64,000 bases of DNA from Flavobacterium tibetense (GCF_003293845.1 NZ_QLST01000003.1:62001-126000); one strand, 5' to 3'; shown: positions 7,341-16,533, numbered from the stretch's first letter. The notes: generated from the sequence alone by a model not told the origin. Numbers and translations: made by a program.

Positions 7341-9185
7341 TTAGCCTTTTAACCATGCATCACGAACTGCTTTTTTGCTGTCGTCTGTTGCGGTGTAGCC
7401 TTCTTGCTCGTCTGTTGGCATTTTTACAACGCCTTTTAGTTCCATATCTTTTCCATCACGGTTGATTTTAACTGTCATAGCATCACCGTCTTTCCAGTTC
7501 ATGCTGCTCATGATTAAATCGTAGATATTGTCTAAGTTGTAATTGGTTCCGTTGAAAGCCAATACTTTATCGTTATTTTTGATTCCTAAAGTAGTCATGA
7601 ATTCGTTTAGTTCAATTCCCGGTAAAATCATGATTTCTTTGGTTGAAGGATTTACCGTAATATATGGTGTTTGACCTTTTAAGAATGGATTGCCTGGTAC
7701 TTTGTAAGTAGTTTCAGAAACGCCCATTTTAGCAAAGAATTCTTCGTAAGGAATTGGTGTATCACCTGCTACATATTTGTTTAAAAATTCTCCAACAGCC
7801 GGATAGGTTAATTGTGTAATTTTTCCGAATAATTCTTCATCTTTAAACGCTTTTTTAGCGCCGTATTCTTTCGATAAATCTTGCATTAAGTTCAAGATTC
7901 CTTTTTGTCCATTGCTGTTTTCTCTGATTAAGATGTCAACGCACATAGCAATTAAAGCTCCTTTTTGGTAAACGTTGTAATATTCGTCTTTATAAGGTGC
8001 GTTTAGTACGTTTTTACTCATTTTGGTAAAGCTCAAGTTGTCGTTCATTTGGCGCGATTGTAAAATTTTGCCCGACATTCTTTTGTAGAATTCTTCTTCT
8101 GAAATTAAATCTTGGTTTACTTGGAATAAATTGGCGAAATATTCGGTAACGCCTTCGTACATCCATAAATGTTCCGACATTTTTGGTTGGTTGTAATCGA
8201 AGTTGTGAATTTCCAATGAGTGAATCGTTAACGGTGTAACAATATGGAAAAATTCGTGAGAAACTACATCTTTTAATTGCTCTTGTAGCATTTCTAATCC
8301 CATCATTTCTGGCATTACTACTACAGTTGATGTTGGGTGTTCTAACGCACCAAAACCTTTAGCATCGCCAGGTTTCGCATCAGCTAAATACAATAAGATA
8401 GCGTATTTTTTAGTGGCATCAAATTTACCTAAGAAATTCTTTTGCGCACGCATCATGGTTTCCATGTTTGGCGTTATGTCTTTGGCAGTATATCTTTTAT
8501 TTGGAGAATACACGCTGATAATGATTTCCATGTCATCAATCATGAATGTAGTGATATCAGGACGCGAATACATGATTGGCATATCAACCAATTCTGAATA
8601 TCTTGTTGAATAGAAAACATCAGAAGTGTTGCTATTGTCTTGGTCTACCATAGCAGAAACTCCTAATAAATGCTCTGGATGCGTTACGGTTAATTTGTAA
8701 GGTGTTTCTTTTTTATTTTGGAAGTAACCCACGAAACCATGCAAATTCAATACGAAATTTTCATTGGCTAAGATATTGGTTCCCGCTGGAGAAAAGATTT
8801 CATGAACTCCAGTTCCTTCTGTATCGTAAGTATCGTTTACTAAATACGTGATTTTTGCAATTTTTTTAGCGTCATCAATTTTATATGAGTTTTCGTCTAA
8901 TTTTGATACTCTTAAACTGTTTCCAGCAGTATCATAAGCTTTGAAATTTTCAATGAATCTCCCGTAATCATCTTCTGAATAGGTTCCAGGAACGATTTTT
9001 GGGACACTAAAAGTGGTGGTTTCTGTGGAGAATGTTGGAGGAACGATGGTTACTCTAACTTTGTCTTCTGTAACATTGATTAAGTCGATAGTAACATCAA
9101 CTGTTTCATTTTTTTGGGCTGTTGGTGTTGTTTTACAACTCCATAAAACACTTACTAGGGCAAGTGTGAAAAGTATTTTTCTCAT
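7341..9185 (-). CDS. M61 family metallopeptidase lipoprotein with PDZ domain
   Basis: The start is chosen at MRKILFTLALVSVLWSC (9185), which gives a lipoprotein signal with lipobox LWSC; upstream in-frame codons have no signal character. The 614-residue product has the M61 N-terminal beta domain, then the gluzincin site SHEFFHIVTPL (HEFFH at 310-314) with the downstream Glu in YEGVTEYF (about 348), and a C-terminal PDZ-like domain (GIKNNDKVLAFNGTNY). M61 enzymes are glycyl or acidic aminopeptidases and work in the periplasm or at the outer surface in Bacteroidota. The gene is monocistronic, ending at a strong hairpin. Confidence 0.92.
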   Translation of the reverse strand: MRKILFTLALVSVLWSCKTTPTAQKNETVDVTIDLINVTEDKVRVTIVPPTFSTETTTFSVPKIVPGTYSEDDYGRFIENFKAYDTAGNSLRVSKLDENSYKIDDAKKIAKITYLVNDTYDTEGTGVHEIFSPAGTNILANENFVLNLHGFVGYFQNKKETPYKLTVTHPEHLLGVSAMVDQDNSNTSDVFYSTRYSELVDMPIMYSRPDITTFMIDDMEIIISVYSPNKRYTAKDITPNMETMMRAQKNFLGKFDATKKYAILLYLADAKPGDAKGFGALEHPTSTVVVMPEMMGLEMLQEQLKDVVSHEFFHIVTPLTIHSLEIHNFDYNQPKMSEHLWMYEGVTEYFANLFQVNQDLISEEEFYKRMSGKILQSRQMNDNLSFTKMSKNVLNAPYKDEYYNVYQKGALIAMCVDILIRENSNGQKGILNLMQDLSKEYGAKKAFKDEELFGKITQLTYPAVGEFLNKYVAGDTPIPYEEFFAKMGVSETTYKVPGNPFLKGQTPYITVNPSTKEIMILPGIELNEFMTTLGIKNNDKVLAFNGTNYNLDNIYDLIMSSMNWKDGDAMTVKINRDGKDMELKGVVKMPTDEQEGYTATDDSKKAVRDAWLKG

Positions 9186-9237
9186 TTTAGTACTACTTGT
9201 TTGTATATAAGTAGCGCAATTTACTAAAATGTTACGA

Positions 9238-9513
9238 TTATCGCTTCGAAATTTTATTGTGTGTGATTTGGCGCTGTAAGGTGCATTTGAATCTGTCGAT
9301 TCCATTTGCGCGAAGTTTGGTGTGTTTAGTGGCTCTTCCTTGTACGCGTTTGCGCCACATTTTGAAACTGGATGGTTTCATTTCTCTACGCATCATTTCG
9401 ATAGTTTCTTGTTCAGAAATACCAAATTGAAACGTAATGGCATCAAAAGGTGTTCGGTCTTCCCAAGCCATTTCTATGATTCTGTCGATTTGCTCTTCAT
9501 TAAATACTTTCAT
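9238..9513 (-). CDS. TIGR03643/DUF2805 family protein, copy 1
   Basis: The 91-residue protein has the DUF2805 core: a helix-turn-helix-like stretch (QIDRIIEMAWEDRTPFDAI, FGISEQETIEMMR) followed by SSFKMWRKRVQGRATKHTK and a basic tail. The family is common in Flavobacteriia and cyanobacteria, often near photolyase or DNA-repair genes, and its biochemical role is not established. The HTH-like core and basic C-terminus suggest nucleic acid binding, which is inference. It lies 53 bases downstream of a second family member on the same strand, with a terminator between. Confidence 0.8.
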   Translation of the reverse strand: MKVFNEEQIDRIIEMAWEDRTPFDAITFQFGISEQETIEMMRREMKPSSFKMWRKRVQGRATKHTKLRANGIDRFKCTLQRQITHNKISKR

Positions 9514-9540
9514 GGTTCAAATTTCGGTAAAGCAAAAAAA

Positions 9541-9561
9541 AACGCTTGATAAACAAGCGTT
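9541..9561 (-). terminator. Terminator between the two DUF2805 genes
   Basis: AACGCTTG-ATAAA-CAAGCGTT is an 8-bp perfect stem flanked by A and T runs. Confidence 0.7.
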
Positions 9562-9566
9562 AAATT

Positions 9567-9848
9567 TTAATCAAATTTATTTTTGAAATAGTATTTGCTA
9601 TCTAGTTCGTCATCTTCAATAGGGTTGAATTTTACGGGTTTTGGTTTTGGTTTGCTAGCGGTTGCTTTTTTCTTCCACAATTCAAAATTGTCTTTTGATA
9701 ATCGTTTGCGCATTAATTCGGTTACATCGTTTTCTACCAGTCCGAATTCTTCTTTAATCACTTCAAAAGGTTTTTTTTCCTCTTGCGCCATGCTGACAAC
9801 TCTTTCTAATGTTTCGTTGTCTAATTCTGAAATTTTTCTCTTTTTCAT
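9567..9848 (-). CDS. TIGR03643/DUF2805 family protein, copy 2
   Basis: This 93-residue protein is a divergent paralogue of the neighbour at 9238-9513. Both share the core LxRVVSMAxEExxPFxxIxxxFGxxExxVxELMRxxLxxxxFxxWKKK. This copy continues into a Lys/Pro segment (SKPKPKPVKF) and an acidic then aromatic tail (DDELDSKYYFKNKFD) instead of the long basic tail of copy 1. The role is unknown. The tandem arrangement points to duplication, with the tails diverging while the core helix pair is kept. Confidence 0.8.
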   Translation of the reverse strand: MKKRKISELDNETLERVVSMAQEEKKPFEVIKEEFGLVENDVTELMRKRLSKDNFELWKKKATASKPKPKPVKFNPIEDDELDSKYYFKNKFD

Positions 9849-9988
9849 TACCTGAAAAATTAATCTTGATTTTTTTAAAGGATTAATAATGTCAATATTA
9901 CTAAAAAAATAGTTTCGAAAAACGGAAGTGTTTATTTTTTTTTAATTCTTAAAAATCAGCTGTAATTGTCTATATTTTTAGTGAATAT

Positions 9989-10591
9989 TTATAAAATCGT
10001 TCGGAATGTTAGATTTATTCTAGCATTTTTTGGCGAAGTGCTTTTGGGTAATTGATGTTTGTAGTGTATTTGGCTGCCTTCTTTCATAAGCAATAAGCTT
10101 CCATGTGTGAGTTCGAGATTGCATTTGTACTCTTTATTTGTATGATGTTTGATTTGGAATTTTCTTGTTTCGCCTAAGCTAATCGAAGCGATTATTGGAT
10201 CTCTACCTAGTTCTTTTTCGTTATCGGCGTGCCAACCGTTGCTGTCTTTTTCGTTTCGGTACAAATTGGCTAAAACGGTAGTGAAATTTTGGTTACAAAT
10301 TTTTTCGATTTCGGTTTTAAGAAACATGATGCTGCTGTTCCAAGGTTTTGGATACATAGTTAAACCCGAATACGAATAAGGTTTTCCTTCATTTCCAAAA
10401 AGACAAGTTAATCGCGGTTGGAGAATTTTCTTTCCAAAAATAGTGATTTCATCGTGTTGCCAAGGCGTTTCTTCTAGTAGTTTTTGGAATAAATCATCGG
10501 CTGTTTCATTGGAAATGAAATTGGGATACCATTCAAAAACAGCATCTGGCAAATTCAAATTTATTTTTTCATTTGGGAATAAATCTAGCAT
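9989..10591 (-). CDS. AlkB-like Fe(II)/2-oxoglutarate dioxygenase
   Basis: The start is set at MLDLFPNEK (10591), two bases after the stop of the upstream DoxX-like gene; the longer frame would overlap it. The 200-residue product carries the complete iron site H121-x-D123 (WHADNE) and H179 (YKHQLPK), plus the 2-oxoglutarate-binding R191 and R197 (ARINLTFR). It has the substrate-lid segment QPRLTCLFG seen in the ALKBH2/3-like bacterial group. Such enzymes directly reverse alkylation damage in DNA or RNA. It is probably co-transcribed with the DoxX-like gene; no adaptive-response operator is evident. Confidence 0.88.
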   Translation of the reverse strand: MLDLFPNEKINLNLPDAVFEWYPNFISNETADDLFQKLLEETPWQHDEITIFGKKILQPRLTCLFGNEGKPYSYSGLTMYPKPWNSSIMFLKTEIEKICNQNFTTVLANLYRNEKDSNGWHADNEKELGRDPIIASISLGETRKFQIKHHTNKEYKCNLELTHGSLLLMKEGSQIHYKHQLPKSTSPKNARINLTFRTIL

Positions 10592-10593
10592 GG

Positions 10594-10947
10594 TTAGGTA
10601 TATTGGTAAGCCCAAAATAACAACGCCACTTGTAAAGGCAAACGAGCCAAACGCAAGAATTTTGGAACGCCTAAACTCGCTTTTTCATTGGCATACATAT
10701 ATAAATTGGCAGGAAAAATCAAAACTAACAATACACAAATTCCCCAAGCGCCATAAGATTTTGTAGCTGGAAATAGTAAAAGTATGCCAAAAACAATTTC
10801 TAATAGACCTGAAGCATAATTTAAAAAAGGTTTGAATGGAAATTGTTCAGGAATAATCTTCAAATACAATTTTGGTACTCTAAAATGGTTCAATCCTGCG
10901 ATAATGTACAAAATTGCCATGAGGTATAAATGCCAAGGTGCTGTCAT
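10594..10947 (-). CDS. DoxX-like four-helix membrane protein
   Basis: The 117-residue protein has four hydrophobic helices. The first is followed by a conserved LNHFRVPKLYLKIIP, then SGLLEIVFGILLLFP and PANLYMYAN. This is the short DoxX-like/MauE-like type and is distinct from the DoxX at 2694-3101. Its stop is 2 bases before the AlkB start, so the two are translationally coupled. Substrate and partner are unknown. Confidence 0.8.
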   Translation of the reverse strand: MTAPWHLYLMAILYIIAGLNHFRVPKLYLKIIPEQFPFKPFLNYASGLLEIVFGILLLFPATKSYGAWGICVLLVLIFPANLYMYANEKASLGVPKFLRLARLPLQVALLFWAYQYT

Positions 10948-10980
10948 AGTTGATCAATTAACCCTACTAAAGTACACTTT

Positions 10981-11877
10981 TTATTTTCCTTTACCAAGTT
11001 TACTGTTCATAATTACGATAGCAGCAAGAATTAACAAAATCCCAAACCACTGTAATGCGATTACTTGTTCGTTTAAAATAAAAAATGCCATTAAAACAGA
11101 TACAGGTAATTCTAAAGACGAAACAATACTTCCTAATCCCAATCCTGTGCTAGGAAATCCAGCATTCATTAAAATAGGTGGGATTATTGTACCAAAAAGC
11201 GCTAAAATTATTCCCCATTTAGCAAAAATTTCAAAATTAAAAGGTGTTACTTGTGTGAAAATAGCAAAGAAAAACACTACAAAAGCACCGCCTAAAAGCA
11301 TGTATAAACTTCGTTGTGCCGTTGAAATTCCTAATGCAATTTTATTGGCAGTAAACATGGTTGTGGTAAAAGAAGCTGCAGCTAACATTCCAAAAACCAA
11401 TCCTTTCCAGTCTAAATTGATTTCGCTATTGAGTAAGTTGGTTGCCAATAAAGTTCCGATCAAAACAATCAATACTGAAATTATTTTTTGGTTGGAAGGT
11501 CTTTTTTTATCTAAAAACCATTCCAATAAAACGCCCATCCAAACGGTTTGCATAAGAAGCACAATAGCAATGGAAACATCGATAAAGCTTACGCATAAAT
11601 AATAGAAAACACTGGTCATGCCTAGCGAAGTTCCTGCTACCATTAATTGGAAAATGTTTTTGGGAGTAGCTTTTACTACTTGGTTTTTGTTTCTAGTTTT
11701 TTGGAATAAATTGATTAGTAACATACCAAGTATTCCATATACAAATTGGGCTGTGGTTACTTCAGCTGTGGTGAAATCTTCTTTATAGGCTAGTTTTACA
11801 AACGTGGCTAGCATTCCATAACTGGTTGCTCCTAATCCTACTAAAAAAACACCTTTTATTATATTGTTGTTCGACAT
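10981..11877 (-). CDS. EamA/DMT superfamily permease
   Basis: The 298-residue protein has ten predicted membrane helices in two EamA repeats (about residues 8-140 and 155-290). Repeat signatures are LVGLGATSYGMLATFVKLAYK and LGLGSIVSSLELPVSVLMAFFILNE. Members export metabolites or amino acids; the substrate cannot be read from sequence. It lies 33 bases upstream of the DoxX-like gene on the same strand. Confidence 0.88.
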   Translation of the reverse strand: MSNNNIIKGVFLVGLGATSYGMLATFVKLAYKEDFTTAEVTTAQFVYGILGMLLINLFQKTRNKNQVVKATPKNIFQLMVAGTSLGMTSVFYYLCVSFIDVSIAIVLLMQTVWMGVLLEWFLDKKRPSNQKIISVLIVLIGTLLATNLLNSEINLDWKGLVFGMLAAASFTTTMFTANKIALGISTAQRSLYMLLGGAFVVFFFAIFTQVTPFNFEIFAKWGIILALFGTIIPPILMNAGFPSTGLGLGSIVSSLELPVSVLMAFFILNEQVIALQWFGILLILAAIVIMNSKLGKGK

Positions 11878-11908
11878 GTCAAAAATTTTAGGGGCGCAAA
11901 GATAGGGA

Positions 11909-11970
11909 AAAAGAAGATAGATTTTAGAGGTTAGATTTTAGAAGATAGAAGTTAGATATAGGATTTAAGA
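11909..11970. repeat. Degenerate purine-rich word repeat (GAAGATAGA/TTAGA type)
   Basis: The segment is built from variants of AGAAGATAGA, TTTTAGAGG and TTAGAAG. It is related in composition and words to segments at 18681-18712, 22301-22339, 22451-22487 and 24571-24600. It carries no gene. Confidence 0.6.
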
Positions 11971-12408
11971 TTAACTTTCTGCAATTTCTTTAATTGTAGC
12001 CAAACCTTTTCCAAATGTTTCATTGAAATAGTCCCAATATTGTTCTGCAATATCCATTTCCACTGTAATGATTGTACTTCCGTTTTGCTCTGTTAAGGTG
12101 TAATTTTCTTTGGCACCTGTCCACGCTTTGGCTTCTTCGTCTAAAGGTTGTTCTTCGAAATTTTTTAGATTGCCAATATGTGTGAAATGCATTTTTTCAT
12201 TTGGAACAAGCGTTGTTAATTCGCTGTACATGCCGTCACCATTTGGCGTTAAAAAATGTACTCGTTCACCTTGTTTCCATGAAGATTTCGCATAAGAACC
12301 TTCGCAGAAAGCGGCTGTCCATTTGCGGTAATTCTCGTCTGTCCACATGGCGTTCCAAACTTTTTCTTTGGGTGTTTTTATTGTGATGGTGAAGGTTTGT
12401 TGTTTCAT
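11971..12408 (-). CDS. SRPBCC (AHSA1-type) domain protein
   Basis: The 145-residue protein covers a single START/Bet v1-like fold. It opens with TFTITIKTPKEKVWNAMWTDENYRKW and has GSYAKSSWKQGERVHFL and the C-terminal GLATIKEIA helix, as in Aha1-domain proteins. These form a ligand-binding cavity; some act as Hsp90 co-chaperone relatives in eukaryotes. The bacterial ones are mostly uncharacterised. htpG lies about 0.8 kb away, but on a separate unit, so no link is claimed. Confidence 0.85.
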   Translation of the reverse strand: MKQQTFTITIKTPKEKVWNAMWTDENYRKWTAAFCEGSYAKSSWKQGERVHFLTPNGDGMYSELTTLVPNEKMHFTHIGNLKNFEEQPLDEEAKAWTGAKENYTLTEQNGSTIITVEMDIAEQYWDYFNETFGKGLATIKEIAES

Positions 12409-12579
12409 TAGACGTTTTTTTAGTTTTGATTTTCTATAAATTGTTTTAAAGTAATTGAATGTTTTTATAGGTTTTGAAATTATTTAATCAAATATAAGAA
12501 ATACTTAGTAAATGTATCTTTTACCAATTGGTCAAAAATGAGTAACTTAGCAACATCAGGAGTAATTCATTTTAATGTT

Positions 12580-13155
12580 ATGAAGTTTTTATTTTCTTTA
12601 TTATTTGTTTTGTTTTCTTCACTTGCTGTTTGCCAAAAAGTGGAAATCACGTTTAAAAGCGTAAATCAAGATTCAATTTTTAACTATTTGGCAAAATATA
12701 AAATTTCGTACGATTTGGATGATTTGGCAATTTTGAAAAATATTAAAGTTTTTAGTAATTACTCTGTAACCGAGCGATTAGCCGTACCTGAAGCTTATTT
12801 TTTTAATACAGATGGTTTTTTGCTTAAGAATAAAAATAAAGGGGTAAGCTGTGGTGCTACTGTAAAAGATTTATCTAAAATAATAAAAAGTAAGATTGAT
12901 TCTAATCAAAGGCTTTCTAATTGGTTTGATGAACTTACTTTTTTAGGAAACGAAACTTTTCTTTCGGAAAAGTATGATCTTTATATACTTATTAATTGGG
13001 CTCTTTTTTTGGATTCCTATAACGAAACATCATTTAATTGGTATCGTTCATTAAAAGAAAAAAAAGATTTAAAAATTAAAGTGATTTTGGTTAATTTGGA
13101 TGTACAAGAAAGTTGGGATTTAACAGAAGGGCAAAAACAATTTTTAGGGATTTAA
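12580..13155 (+). CDS. Secreted protein of unknown function
   Basis: The start is set at MKFLFSLLFVLFSSLAVCQ (12580), a clean signal peptide; an in-frame ATG 42 bases upstream would precede it. The 191-residue product has no recognised domain. The YILINWALFLDSYNE / VILVNLDVQESWDL strands resemble a redoxin-like fold such as in TlpA relatives, but there is no CxxC, so I do not assign it. It is a single gene ending at a strong hairpin. Confidence 0.6.
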   Translation: MKFLFSLLFVLFSSLAVCQKVEITFKSVNQDSIFNYLAKYKISYDLDDLAILKNIKVFSNYSVTERLAVPEAYFFNTDGFLLKNKNKGVSCGATVKDLSKIIKSKIDSNQRLSNWFDELTFLGNETFLSEKYDLYILINWALFLDSYNETSFNWYRSLKEKKDLKIKVILVNLDVQESWDLTEGQKQFLGI

Positions 13156-13166
13156 GTCAAAATATA

Positions 13167-13199
13167 AAACCTACAAGGAATTTAAATCCTTGCAGGTTT
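13167..13199. terminator. Bidirectional terminator between the secreted protein gene and htpG
   Basis: A 13-bp stem with one mismatch (AAACCTACAAGGA with TCCTTGCAGGTTT) lies between converging genes. Confidence 0.8.
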
Positions 13200-13248
13200 C
13201 ATTTAGTTAATTATAAGATTCCGAAACAATTTCAGAGTAACAATCTTC

Positions 13249-15132
13249 TTACTTCAAAGTTTCAAAACTTCTCTTAACAAAAGCCGTTAACTCTTCTCCT
13301 TTTAATAAACCTTGCGAAAGTTTGGCTAAATCTAAGGCTTGTTTTACCAAGTCTTTTTGAATGTCTTCTGAACTGTTTAAAATGTTGGTTGCTAATTCCG
13401 AATTGGTATTTACAACTAAATTATACATTTCTGGAAAGTTGCCCATGCCAAACATCCCGCCGCCGCCAGACGCACTCATTTCTTTCATTCTACGCATGAA
13501 TTCGGGTTGGGTAATGATGAATGGTGCTGCATTGCTGTCTAAATTTTCTAGTTGTACGGTATAGTTTTCTTTTGGAACTACGGTTTCAATTGACGTTTTT
13601 AGTTTTTCTTTTTCGTCATCTGATAATTTAGAAATGGTTTCTTCTTCTTTCTGAATTAGTTTGTCGATATGGTCCGCATCTACACGAGCAAAAGTTAGAT
13701 TTTCATTGTCTGCTTCTAATTTTTGGATTAAATGCGATACAATTGGAGAATCTAATAACAATACTTGATAGCCTTTTTCTTTGGCAATATCAATGTAGCT
13801 GTGCTGTGCGTCTTTGTTCGAAGCGTAAAGCACAACTAGTTTTCCGTCTTTGTCGGTTTGGTTGTCTTTTAAGGCTTCTTTTAATTCTGCTAACGTATAA
13901 TATTTGTCTTCAGTTGTTGGATATAAAACGAAATCAGCTGCTTTTTCGTAGAATTTTGATTCCGAAAGCATTCCGTATTCCAATACTACTTTGATGTCGT
14001 TCCATTTTTGTTGGAAATCTTCTCGGTTCTCGTTGAATAACGATTTCAATTTATCCGCTACTTTTCTAGTGATGTAATTTGATATTTTCTTTACATTTCC
14101 ATCGGCTTGTAAGTACGAACGCGATACATTTAATGGAATATCTGGCGAATCCACAACTCCTCTCAACATCATTAAGAATTCAGGAACAATTCCTTCCACA
14201 TTATCCGTTACATACACTTGATTTTGGTACAGCTGAATTTTATCTTTCTGAATTTGTAAATCGGCTGATAATTTTGGGAAATACAAAATTCCTGTTAAGT
14301 TGAACGGATAATCCACATTCAAATGGATGTTGAATAACGGTTCGTCAAATTGCATTGGATACAATTCACGGTAGAAATTTTTGTAATCTTCAGCTGTTAA
14401 ATCACTTGGTTGTTTGGTCCAAGCTGGATTTGGATTGTTGATGATGTTATCTACATCAACGTATTCGGTTTTGTAATCTTCTGGTGCATCTTCTGGTTTT
14501 GGAAGCGCTTCTTTTTTCGTTCCAAATTTAATCGGAATCGGCATGAATTTGTTGTATTTGGTCAACAACTCACGAATTTTAAATTCTTCCAAAAACTCTA
14601 CCGAATCATCCGCAATATGAAGAATAATTTCTGTTCCTCTCTCGGTTTTATCATGAGGTACTAAAGTAAATTCCGGACTTCCGTCGCAGGTCCAATGTAC
14701 GGCTGGTTCGTCTTTGTATGATTTTGTGATGATTTCTACTTTCGAAGCCACCATAAAAGCGGAGTAAAATCCTAACCCAAAGTGCCCAATGACACCTGAA
14801 TCTTTGGCTGAATCTTTGTATTTTTCTAAGAATTCTTCCGCTCCTGAGAAGGCGATTTGGTTGATGTATTTTTCTACTTCATCAGCGGTCATTCCTAAAC
14901 CTTGGTCGATGATGTGTAGTTTTTTACCTTCTTTATCAATTTTGATTTCAATCATTGGATTACCATATTCCACTTTGGCTTCTCCAATACTGGTTAAATG
15001 TTTTAATTTTAAAGTAGCGTCGGTTGCATTAGATACTAACTCACGAAGGAAAATTTCGTGGTCGCTATACAAGAATTTTTTGATTAAGGGAAAGATGTTT
15101 TCTACAGAAACATTAATTTTTCCTGATGCCAT
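13249..15132 (-). CDS. htpG: Molecular chaperone HtpG (Hsp90)
   Basis: The 627-residue product has the GHKL ATPase N-domain with the Hsp90 signature LFLRELVSNATDA (bacterial YSDHEIFLRELVSNATDA), the lid and Mg site DQGLGM, and IGHFGLGFYSAFM. The middle domain has NVSRSYLQ and the C-terminal dimerisation domain follows. Length matches bacterial HtpG. It contains a roughly 30-residue DAPEDYKTEYVDVDN insertion region typical of the Bacteroidota version. It refolds client proteins with DnaK in the cytoplasm. It is monocistronic. Confidence 0.97.
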   Translation of the reverse strand: MASGKINVSVENIFPLIKKFLYSDHEIFLRELVSNATDATLKLKHLTSIGEAKVEYGNPMIEIKIDKEGKKLHIIDQGLGMTADEVEKYINQIAFSGAEEFLEKYKDSAKDSGVIGHFGLGFYSAFMVASKVEIITKSYKDEPAVHWTCDGSPEFTLVPHDKTERGTEIILHIADDSVEFLEEFKIRELLTKYNKFMPIPIKFGTKKEALPKPEDAPEDYKTEYVDVDNIINNPNPAWTKQPSDLTAEDYKNFYRELYPMQFDEPLFNIHLNVDYPFNLTGILYFPKLSADLQIQKDKIQLYQNQVYVTDNVEGIVPEFLMMLRGVVDSPDIPLNVSRSYLQADGNVKKISNYITRKVADKLKSLFNENREDFQQKWNDIKVVLEYGMLSESKFYEKAADFVLYPTTEDKYYTLAELKEALKDNQTDKDGKLVVLYASNKDAQHSYIDIAKEKGYQVLLLDSPIVSHLIQKLEADNENLTFARVDADHIDKLIQKEEETISKLSDDEKEKLKTSIETVVPKENYTVQLENLDSNAAPFIITQPEFMRRMKEMSASGGGGMFGMGNFPEMYNLVVNTNSELATNILNSSEDIQKDLVKQALDLAKLSQGLLKGEELTAFVKRSFETLK

Positions 15133-15251
15133 TTTTTAAAATTTTTAGTTAAACAATTTGTTGAAATTTGTTGTTCAAAACCAATACCAAAGTTGTTGAA
15201 CTGACAAAATGACGTAAAAATAATAACTTCAATAGTGCTCGTTTTTATGCG

Positions 15252-15259
15252 TATCTTTG
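15252..15259 (+). promoter_or_regulatory. -7 box for the lipocalin/OmpA lipoprotein pair
   Basis: TATCTTTG fits TAnnTTTG, 25 bases before the ATG at 15285. Confidence 0.6.
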
Positions 15260-15284
15260 TTAGACTAATTAAATTAAGTGTACT

Positions 15285-15752
15285 ATGAAGAAAATTGTAA
15301 TGTTTTTTTTACTATTAGGTTTATGTGCTTGTAAATCTAATCCAACAACAAGTTTGGATAAAAAAGCAGAGGTTGCTATTAAGGGTACATGGGAAATCAC
15401 CTCTGTAAGTTATCCGGGCTCTGATGTAATTTCGGTGAATTCATTTGAAATTGCTGATTCCAAATGTTTTATTGGTAGTAACTGGAAATTTGTATCGAAC
15501 AATAATACGGGTACAATGGCTATTCAGAAAAGGGATTGTCCTTCGTTTAGCTCGCCAATTACTTGGTATATTAACAAAGAAGGTAATTTTGTTATGAAAG
15601 TATTGAATGCCGGTGAAAAAGCTAAGCGAGTAAGAGAAGGTTATGTGTTAAGAGTAGCTAATCAAACTGCGACTTCTTTTCAATTGGTAGATAGAATAGT
15701 TGTTGGGGGAAGCTCAGCGGATGTGGTTTATCAATTTGTTAGAGTTAACTAA
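15285..15752 (+). CDS. Lipocalin-like lipoprotein
   Basis: The 155-residue protein has a lipoprotein signal (lipobox LCAC, C16). The mature part opens with KGTWEITSVSYPG, the G-x-W motif of lipocalin-like domains, followed by beta strands and paired Cys (SKCFIGSN and KRDCPSF) that could form a disulfide. The function is probably small-ligand binding or an envelope structural role, by fold only. The OmpA-type gene follows after 16 bases, so they form an operon. Confidence 0.75.
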   Translation: MKKIVMFFLLLGLCACKSNPTTSLDKKAEVAIKGTWEITSVSYPGSDVISVNSFEIADSKCFIGSNWKFVSNNNTGTMAIQKRDCPSFSSPITWYINKEGNFVMKVLNAGEKAKRVREGYVLRVANQTATSFQLVDRIVVGGSSADVVYQFVRVN

Positions 15753-15768
15753 TTTTAAAATTTAAATT

Positions 15769-16461
15769 ATGAAAAAAATAAGTGTTTTATTACTTGTGTC
15801 GTTTTTATTTAGTGGATTACTTTCTAGCTGTGATGCTACAAAGAATGCTAATCGCACCCAAAAAGGAGCGGCTATAGGTGCTGTTGCTGGTGCTGTCGTT
15901 GGCGGTGTTTTAGGAAATAACTTAGGTAAAGGCGGTAATACCGCTTTAGGAGCTGTAATTGGTGGTGTTGTTGGTGGCACTGTTGGTGGTGTTATTGGAA
16001 ATAAAATGGACAAACAAGCTCGTGAAATTGAACAAGCGCTACCAGGTGCTGAGGTAAATAGAGTAGGAGAAGGAATTGTATTAGTTTTAGGAGAAAATGC
16101 CGTTCTTTTTGATACTAACAAATCAACATTAACATCATCAGCTAGGGCAAATTTAGATAAATTGATTCCTGTTTTTGAAAGTTATTCTGATACTGATATT
16201 GTGATTTACGGCTATACAGATAGTACAGGTAGAGTAGCTTATAATCAAACATTGTCAGAGCAACGCGCCGCATCAGTACGTTCCTATTTGGTAAGCAAAG
16301 GATTAAAAACAAGTAGAATAAAAACGAAAGGAATGGGCGTAAATGATCCAATAGCAACTAATGAAACTGTGGAAGGAAGGAGTAAAAATCGCCGTGTAGA
16401 GTTTACTATAACCGCAAATGAAAAGATGATAGAAGATGCTAAAAAGGAAGTGGAAAATTAA
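15769..16461 (+). CDS. OmpA family lipoprotein with glycine-zipper domain
   Basis: The 230-residue protein has a lipoprotein signal (LLSSC) and a Gly-zipper segment (about residues 35-85, GAAIGAVAGAVVGGVLGNN repeated twice) that can insert in membrane. A C-terminal OmpA peptidoglycan-binding domain follows (LFDTNKSTLTSSARANLDKL, YTDSTGRVAYNQTLSEQRA, GRSKNRRVEF). It anchors the outer membrane to the cell wall, similar to YiaD-type proteins. It shares a promoter with the lipocalin-like gene. Confidence 0.92.
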   Translation: MKKISVLLLVSFLFSGLLSSCDATKNANRTQKGAAIGAVAGAVVGGVLGNNLGKGGNTALGAVIGGVVGGTVGGVIGNKMDKQAREIEQALPGAEVNRVGEGIVLVLGENAVLFDTNKSTLTSSARANLDKLIPVFESYSDTDIVIYGYTDSTGRVAYNQTLSEQRAASVRSYLVSKGLKTSRIKTKGMGVNDPIATNETVEGRSKNRRVEFTITANEKMIEDAKKEVEN

Positions 16462-16473
16462 ATGTTTTTAAAT

Positions 16474-16510
16474 AAAAAATCCTTAGAAAAAAACATTCTA
16501 AGGATTTTTT
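16474..16510. terminator. Bidirectional terminator
   Basis: A 15-bp perfect stem (16474-16488 with 16496-16510) with T-rich ends lies between converging genes. Confidence 0.85.
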
Positions 16511-16533
16511 AGTTTTGGGTTGGTAATTTATTT

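Noticed and set aside
12580-13155. Secreted protein as a TlpA/thioredoxin-like redoxin
   Set aside because: Strand pattern is suggestive but no CxxC or other redox Cys pair is present.
13743-14664. Open frames on the strand opposite htpG
   Set aside because: They are antisense shadows of htpG codon periodicity without signals, conserved motifs or start context.
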